Shown: positions 61,101 through 64,000 of the stretch, one piece after another
Layout of the letters: every line of letters starts with the position of its first letter
Numbering within the stretch: the stretch's first letter is position 1
Assembly (NCBI RefSeq): GCF_037977055.1
Contig: NZ_CP150274.1
Location: 2,356,001 to 2,420,000 of the forward strand
DNA from: Paenibacillus sp. FSL K6-1096
GTDB taxonomy: Bacteria > Bacillota > Bacilli > Paenibacillales > Paenibacillaceae
Length of the DNA: 64,000 nucleotides
Direction of reading: 5' to 3'
The notes under the pieces: generated by a model
Seen by the model: the letters and a program-made list of their open reading frames with translations, nothing else
What the model was told of the DNA's origin: nothing
The model's database searches: none
Translations under genes and position numbers: made by a program

Positions 61101-61288
61101 TCCTTAAGCTCGGTCCACGTATACACCGCTCCAGGCGCAAGTTCGGCCTGACGTCTATCAATAACCGTGCCGTAGTCCCCGGCCGGCCCTTCCACAAATG
61201 CCGCATTCGCCTGAATCGCCGGCTGAAACATAGATAATAACAGCAGAGCAATAATTAACTGATGAATCCATCGCTGATGCCTTCGCAC
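55106..61288 (-). CDS. Surface protein: phosphodiester-glycosidase-like, metallophosphatase and SLH domains
   Basis: Cell-surface protein of 2,060 residues. Start GTG at 61288, nine bases after GGGAGG; the frame is open further but lacks a site. Signal peptide 1-40 (ends ANAA). Approximate order: NAGPA/DUF2233-like domain 45-400 (VIAGINGDFYD, MNLDGGGSSTF), Ig-like Big repeats and carbohydrate-binding-like region 400-850, cohesin-like segment 870-1000, PAP-type fibronectin and metallophosphatase 1100-1440 (GDSQADS, HAGDMVD, GNHEVMG, MNGHDHIY), two Big_2 repeats, a Pro-rich linker near 1646-1682, and three SLH repeats from about 1880 to the end. It is probably held on secondary cell-wall polymer; substrate unknown. 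Confidence 0.9.
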   Translation of the reverse strand: MRRHQRWIHQLIIALLLLSMFQPAIQANAAFVEGPAGDYGTVIDRRQAELAPGAVYTWTELKDARGQQQMHSVEFNPQQPGLKLRAGTKNGKVYGMQGVTDMAAYADAPGNRVIAGINGDFYDISGYATGIPNGLFMDEGVILNSGSSYAFGLKADGTPVYGNPKLSMFVTVNGTTAPLNSINRYRTADQLVLYTKDYNTSTKTTPDGDEIVLDIVSGEVKSGQTLKLKVAEVRSSQGDAPLVAGKVVLSATGAARQVLKGLAPGDELTADIALQGEWKDVSLAIGGQGPLIKNGVVQANVGPAGVHPRTAIGTKADGSVVLFEIDGRSPGISEGVETEELARMLKDLGVVDAMNLDGGGSSTFVARMPGTSGVKMMNRGSDGFERQTGNGLLLVNTAPELDEPAKLIVMPNAERILAGSSFAFTAAGVDSNGHPAAYPGALRWQVDPALGTVNEQGRFTAGSTAGIGKVTAIAGSAQGEGEIEVVDTLTELRFPDTIKTYTSGQKAELTVKALRNGQVIQADNHSFEWRALGEIGTVDENGWFQASNENGKHGKIYVKYGSVETSFEVNVGLPPVMLEDFESGIGNYIASSAAANSVSLKEITDQDYIRSGARALKLEYDFIGKTGTSGAYVAASSAATRIQIPGYPEKLSMWIYGDGQKHWLRGQMRDGNNAAVPLNYTEQGVGVNWTGWKYVEVDVPKGKATPLSLDMPVRYMETSNLNKTGGAIYVDDIRALYGPLEEDHTPPVISKEYPAAGEMVKTATPTLSATGEDAGYDPVTHPGTTLIDADKVRLYVDDQLVEHGFYPPKGQITYKPKVALAEGRHKVKLAIRDLSGNQTIKEWYFTVNLGSPFYKYVTPEVVYAGNTYTVDLSAEKAAKLKEGTVAFAFDPAAVRDLKVTAGGKLTEGQLESSIDQDKGMVQLVLTNINEANLADDDLIARISYTVRNDYLGPYTLEQLEGGIAKPLVIENTAGSVISTEGSGQAISFIGAPLESTVEPQLKLTWDHSRIAKGLEASFSVTEMKSGAALAGAKLLIGGVEVPEMSDADGVLSTMSATAAEGSFTLQAVKGDAYSPVMTFKVAPYTGTAVPRNVNVTMGEAADTSRRFTWQTEPLTAESVVEVVKQADFAGLDGFGSAEVQRFTGTSEIYNTNNDGTMRVHKAEAAGLVPGTAYVYRVGDGAGNVSGQGTFVTSGGDREATKLLFIGDSQADSRQGFELWKNTVQQAFAFMPDAEMLVHAGDMVDKGFEQEQWNWWFEAAQEQLMNTTQVPIIGNHEVMGTGGAKDYLAQFNNPQNGAAGARGTSFSFDIKDTHFVVLDSEQGETGYLEQAEWLDADLSATDKKWKVLFFHQGPYGSIYANERAQKLWVPVFDKHNVDLVMNGHDHIYMRSYAMNGGQQAADGGGTRYVIGGSSGPKFYALTERSWQEKIFDEDEQIYTGVVIGNDGITVTARTVDGKEIDRLVIGKAEEEDVITSITLQGQPQLQAGASDQTVTRAVYASGAQVILTEGLEYASSNHEVATVDSKGQVEAHAEGTSVISVTYGNLFSSYNLTVLNAEVPQITAIQLDAPDTLEQGEKGTAVVQAVYSNGSVVKLNEGVTFSTSDSRVAEVNENGEIHAVGRGEAILRAVYSGWTAEHKLTVNGAEEEPRPEPSPVPTPVPTPDQTTMPGPGTLPTPVPSKTPAASAAPEAGTVTVTASQLSGGQNAQGEVVIEAGQAWKEVVFPGNAADLLAGAPVRIQSDGLSVLLPAGLLAELASRVPEAAVRDSLISLSAETVSGGQASALLTKAAQKYEVQLAAVSGIRDWNLKLTTRQGEVFSLTQFRQPVTLVYSGIPQDAEALTGIYYIGEDGNLEYVGGAMPDGRFSAEVNHFSAYAILRYDKSFSDLPSSHWAGGAVKQLAARQLVQGVSLDRFEPKRAVTRAEFAAMLVRSLGITGAAGTDFADVQPGKWYAEAVYAAKQAGIVNGLTESSFGPDKAVTRQEMASMLVRAYAYAAGTQAGAAAADFPDTQHAPEWAKTAIGQAVQLKLLQGQTSGRFAPEQSGTRAESAQMILNLLGLLK

Positions 61289-61492
61289 TTCTTTTACCCT
61301 CCCAGTGTTGTTACATTTTGTCTGAATTTGGAGCATGAACACAGGGAATAGTGTAGGTGCTAAACATCAGTGCAGGATTATCTAAAATTGCTAATATTGT
61401 TAATGTCGCATAAAATAAAAACCTCACCCTCACTAGTGAAAGATACAGGCGGCTGTACCTTACGTTTCTCTATCCGCCTAAATCCGGGCAAC

Positions 61493-61670
61493 TTTTCCGA
61501 CCACATTTCGCCCGCACGCCCATGCCACGCCGATTGTAGTCGGTTTTCCGACCACATTTCGCCCGCACGCCCACGCCACGCCGATTGTAGTCGGTTTTCC
61601 GACCACATTTCGCTCGCATGCCCACGCCACGCCGATTGTAGTCGGTTTTCCGACCACATTCTCCATGCGA
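61493..61670 (+). repeat. Near-perfect 51-bp tandem repeat, 3.7 units
   Basis: Units begin at 61493, 61544, 61595 and 61646, exactly 51 bp apart; the first three differ by only a few bases. Each has TTTTCCGACCACATTTCG, CCCGCACGCCCACG and CGCCGATTGTAGTCGG. The unit aligns with the 41.7-kb array over its full length. Its ends CCGACCACA and TGTAGTCGG are nearly complementary, so each unit can form a stem of about 9 bp with a loop near 29 bases. Confidence 0.93.
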
Positions 61671-61693
61671 GCCGACTCACCAGCCTATTCCGC

Positions 61694-61727
61694 AAAAAAA
61701 GAAGCCCCGCCAAGTTAACGGGACTTC
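61694..61727 (-). terminator. Intrinsic terminator of the yumB unit
   Basis: Minus strand GAAGTCCCG pairs with CGGGGCTTC (one wobble), followed by seven T residues. Confidence 0.88.
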
Positions 61728-61748
61728 CTTCATTTAAGCTCGAACTGT

Positions 61749-61997
61749 CTAATCCTCCTGCTCCTCTACCCGCAAGCTCTCCAGATATTCCGCTGTCGCC
61801 TGGTCGCGGGCGCGGCTCTTGTCCTTCAGGCGCTCGATGGCCGGGAGGATGAGCAGGTCGATCTCCTTCTGGATCGGATAGGCGAGATCATACCGGGATT
61901 GATCCTCCAGGTAAGTGCCCACCTCGATCAGCGCATTGTAGCGGTCCAGCTCCTCACGCGTCAGCAATCCGCGAACCTGTACGCTGCAGTGCCGCAT
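61749..61997 (-). CDS. Small conserved-looking protein downstream of yumB
   Basis: An 82-residue hydrophilic, mostly helical protein (LTREELDRYNALIEVGTYLE, PIQKEIDLLILPAIERLKD). The ATG follows the yumB stop directly (TAGATG) and AAGGAAG lies ten bases upstream, so translation is coupled. I do not recognise the family. Position suggests a link to NADH dehydrogenase or simple cotranscription. No signal peptide, membrane helix or Cys motif. Confidence 0.65.
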   Translation of the reverse strand: MRHCSVQVRGLLTREELDRYNALIEVGTYLEDQSRYDLAYPIQKEIDLLILPAIERLKDKSRARDQATAEYLESLRVEEQED

Positions 61998-63191
61998 CTA
62001 GAGGAATCTTCCTTTTTTGAGGACCAGCGGAATGCCCCCGATAATGAACAGGTAACGCATGTCTACAACCTTCTTCAGCTGGGCGGCGCTCCAGCCTTTG
62101 TAGGTCTTGTCGCCTACTACGGCAATTCCCTGGCCTTTGCCCAGCGAAGCTACGGTGCCCTTGTTGCTGAAGGCGAACTTCTTCGGCTGCTGGCTGCGGA
62201 TGGCCGCGACCAGATTATGGGCACAGCATTCCCCCTGCTGCATGGCAATCTGTGCAGTCGGAGGGTAAGGGCGTCCTTCCGGGTTAATCATGAGCGACCC
62301 GTCGCCAATAATGAAGATATTCTCATGTCCCGGGGCACGCAGATATTCGTCTACCTTCACCCGGCCGCGCATCGCTTCGAAGCCGGCAGCCTCGATCAGG
62401 CGGTTGCCTCGGATGCCCCCGGTCCAGATAATGGTCGAGGCCTTGATCTCTTCGCCTGTGGCGAGAACAACCCCGCCGGGCAGACATTCCTTGATGGCAA
62501 CGCCCATCTTGAAGGTGACACCCTTCTTCGTCAGCACCGTCATGGCGTGTTCCACCAGTTCAGGAGCGAAGCCCGGCAATGCGGTAGGCGCAGCTTCTAT
62601 ATTGTAGATATTCACCAGACTAGGGTCGACATCGAATTCTTTGCACAGTGCAGGAATCCGGTCCGCCAGCTCGGCGACGAACTCAATACCGCTGAAGCCC
62701 GCTCCGCCGATGACGAAGTTGATATGCTCCTGGGCGTTGTTCTCATTCTTGTATTTGGCAAAATGATACTGGATATGCTCGCGGATCATCCGTACCGAAT
62801 TAATGCTGCGGATGGTCAGCGCATATTTGTCCAGTCCTGGAATCCCGAACGTTTCCGGCTCGCCGCCAAGGGCGATGACGAGATAATCATACGACAGCGT
62901 TCCATCTTCCAGGATAACCTTCTTCTGCTGGGTACGGATTTCCTGTACCGAGGATTTCACCAGGTCGATTTTGAACTCGTCGATTAATTTGGAGATCGAC
63001 ACGCGCGAATGCTCAATGCTGTCTGTGCCCGCTGCCGGCATATGCAGATGAGTCGTGAAATAATGATATTCATGGCGGTTTACCAGGGTAACATCCGCTT
63101 CATTATAGTTCAGGGCTTTCTGCAGCCGCTGGGCGGTCAAAATACCTCCATATCCCGCGCCTAGGATAACGATTTTGGGAATACTGCTCAT
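61998..63191 (-). CDS. yumB: Type II NADH dehydrogenase-like flavoprotein
   Basis: FAD-dependent, non-proton-pumping NADH:quinone oxidoreductase of 397 residues. N-terminal FAD motif VILGAGYGGILTA, second dinucleotide motif VIGGAGFSGIEFVAEL for NADH, and IFIIGDGSLM near residue 300 for FAD; the C-terminal LFIIGGIPLVLKKGRFL may attach to the membrane. YumB rather than Ndh is favoured by the neighbouring yumC. GGAAGGAG lies seven bases before the ATG. A Rex-like operator overlaps a TATAAA element upstream, suggesting control by the NADH/NAD+ ratio. Confidence 0.9.
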   Translation of the reverse strand: MSSIPKIVILGAGYGGILTAQRLQKALNYNEADVTLVNRHEYHYFTTHLHMPAAGTDSIEHSRVSISKLIDEFKIDLVKSSVQEIRTQQKKVILEDGTLSYDYLVIALGGEPETFGIPGLDKYALTIRSINSVRMIREHIQYHFAKYKNENNAQEHINFVIGGAGFSGIEFVAELADRIPALCKEFDVDPSLVNIYNIEAAPTALPGFAPELVEHAMTVLTKKGVTFKMGVAIKECLPGGVVLATGEEIKASTIIWTGGIRGNRLIEAAGFEAMRGRVKVDEYLRAPGHENIFIIGDGSLMINPEGRPYPPTAQIAMQQGECCAHNLVAAIRSQQPKKFAFSNKGTVASLGKGQGIAVVGDKTYKGWSAAQLKKVVDMRYLFIIGGIPLVLKKGRFL

Positions 63192-63257
63192 GTTCCGGCT
63201 CCTTCCAACAGGTGAATCTGTCTATGTGTTATTTTTTGTAAAAAAATCAGGTTTCTT

Positions 63258-63275
63258 TTGTGAATTTATACACTT
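63258..63275 (-). promoter_or_regulatory. Candidate Rex operator overlapping the yumB -10 region
   Basis: Minus strand AAGTGTA-TAAA-TTCACAA; the Rex consensus is TTGTGAA-N4-TTCACAA. One half matches 7 of 7, the other 4 of 7. It contains TATAAA, a likely -10 with TTGGAA 19 bp upstream. Confidence 0.5.
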
Positions 63276-63406
63276 AAATTTATGGGAATTTCCAATAAAA
63301 CTTAAAGGATTTCTAAAATAACCATATCTATTGTAAACCTTAGTATCGTTTTAATCAAATACAATCATACAACAAAATGTCACAGTTTTCTTTGAAATCA
63401 AAGCCT

Positions 63407-63435
63407 TTGCAGGCGGGTGCCACTATGTTTATAAT
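63407..63435 (+). promoter_or_regulatory. Promoter of yumC
   Basis: TTGCAG (63407-63412), 17 bp, perfect TATAAT (63430-63435); start near 63442. Confidence 0.65.
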
Positions 63436-63491
63436 GAGTAGGTACGCTTGTATGGCAAATTGAAACTATCAACTCGGAGGTGTAATATTAC

Positions 63492-64000
63492 GTGACACTT
63501 GAGCAATCCGTTCCTATGAGCGATCTGCTTATTATAGGCGGAGGACCAGCCGGTATGTTTGCCGCTTTTTACGGCGGTATGCGCCAGGCTTCAGTAACCC
63601 TTATTGAAAGTATGCCCCAGCTCGGAGGGCAGCTTGCTGCTCTGTATCCCGAGAAATATATTTACGATGTAGCCGGCTTCCCGAAGGTTACCGGACAGGA
63701 GCTGGTCGATAACCTCTCCCGGCAGATGGAGCTGTTCCAGTCGGATATCCGTCTGGAGGAGAAGGTCGTCTCTGTCGTGAAGGAGGATGAACGCCATTTC
63801 ATCGTCACTACCGACAAAGCGGAATACCACAGCAAGGCGATCATCATTACCGCAGGCGTAGGCGCATTCGAGCCGCGCCGTCTGGAGCTTCCTGAAGCCC
63901 AGCGCTTCGAGAAGGCCAATCTGCATTATTTCGTCAGCGACCTTAATGCTTACAAGGGCAAGAAGGTGCTGATCAGCGGCGGCGGCGATTCCGCTGTGGA
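63492..64000 (+). CDS. yumC: Ferredoxin/flavodoxin--NADP reductase, YumC type (partial)
   Basis: N-terminal 169 residues of a thioredoxin-reductase-like flavoprotein that runs off the window. FAD motif [20 protein letters not shown], then [20 protein letters not shown], and the NADPH motif begins at ISGGGDSAV at the edge. The [12 protein letters not shown] segment and lack of a CxxC redox pair distinguish type 2 ferredoxin-NADP reductase from TrxB. GTG start at 63492, with GGAGG 11 bases upstream. In Bacillus it is essential for reducing small iron-sulfur or flavin carriers. Confidence 0.94.
   Translation, partial: MTLEQSVPMSDLLIIGGGPAGMFAAFYGGMRQASVTLIESMPQLGGQLAALYPEKYIYDVAGFPKVTGQELVDNLSRQMELFQSDIRLEEKVVSVVKEDERHFIVTTDKAEYHSKAIIITAGVGAFEPRRLELPEAQRFEKANLHYFVSDLNAYKGKKVLISGGGDSAV

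Larger units (their letters stand above)
61289..61748. other. Intergenic region upstream of the SLH protein gene
   Basis: About 460 bp: the leader of the large surface-protein gene (61289-61490), the second 51-bp repeat array (61493-61670) and the terminator of the yumB unit. The open frames in the array are repeat artefacts. No promoter was convincingly identified in the AT-rich stretch 61300-61440. Confidence 0.7.
63192..63491. other. Divergent control region of yumB and yumC
   Basis: 300 bp, AT-rich, with the candidate Rex operator (63258-63275) toward yumB and the yumC promoter (63407-63435). No gene seen. Confidence 0.65.

Noticed and set aside
1..64000. tRNA, rRNA, riboswitch or T-box elements
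   Set aside because: No cloverleaf, rRNA core or known riboswitch conserved sequence was recognised by eye in the intergenic regions. A covariance-model scan would be needed to exclude weak ones.

Overview
The window looks like a chromosomal segment of a Paenibacillus-type spore-forming Firmicute. The evidence is gene content, not a database search: Bacillus-style dnaB-dnaI, trxA, uvrC, hemQ, ecsAB, a three-gene sdhCAB operon, a tiny YjcZ-like protein, many transmembrane or YesM/YesN-type sugar regulators, large secreted glycan-active enzymes and an S-layer (SLH) anchored protein. Most of it is GC-rich (43 of 60 bases G/C at 42541-42600). One island at about 45.8-49.4 kb is clearly AT-rich (17 of 60 at 46621-46680).

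Layout. 0-5.4 kb: S41-like lipoprotein, gpmA, an AraC regulator, a PLP aminotransferase and a 36-residue YjcZ-like protein. 5.4-10.2 kb: DEAD-box helicase-ecsA-ecsB operon, then cheX-SDR with a candidate sigma-D promoter. 10.3-16.6 kb: LysR regulator, PHP phosphatase, nitroreductase, and a DUF3891/ion channel/Tat phosphoesterase/GNAT operon. 16.8-21.4 kb: sdhCAB and a divergent LysR gene; their shared intergenic region carries a near-consensus Fur box. 21.5-27.6 kb: Lpl-type ABC importer and its membrane-bound AraC regulator. 27.8-31.7 kb: ktrBA potassium uptake and a CPBP membrane protease. 31.8-41.4 kb: an apparent operon of a GH81 beta-1,3-glucanase, a solute-binding lipoprotein and a YesN/YesM two-component system. 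42.2-45.8 kb: uvrC, trxA, GNAT and a YqzM-like small protein. 45.8-49.4 kb: an AT-rich radical SAM/MFS/NUDIX operon between two decayed IS66 transposase remnants. 49.5-55 kb: GH43-CBM6 arabinoxylanase, dnaB-dnaI, a YuiB-like gene and hemQ. 55-61.3 kb: a 2,060-residue surface protein joining a phosphodiester-glycosidase-like domain, a metallophosphatase and three SLH repeats. 61.7 kb to the end: a small unknown gene, yumB (type II NADH dehydrogenase) and the start of yumC.

The most unusual DNA is a family of 51-bp intergenic repeats: a nine-unit mosaic array at 41.7-42.2 kb, a nearly perfect 3.7-unit array at 61.5 kb, and single diverged copies at 27.7 and 49.4 kb. All four have the same orientation. 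The unit length is a multiple of three, so the arrays stay open in several frames and create false repetitive ORFs; the units abut directly, so they are not CRISPR. The IS66-bounded radical SAM operon is the best candidate for an uncharacterised acquired pathway.

Functional links: polysaccharide use (GH81, GH43, Lpl-type transporter) has CcpA-like cre sites upstream; respiration (sdhCAB, yumB) has candidate Fur and Rex operators. All start choices, promoters and operators were read by eye; no search or folding program was run.
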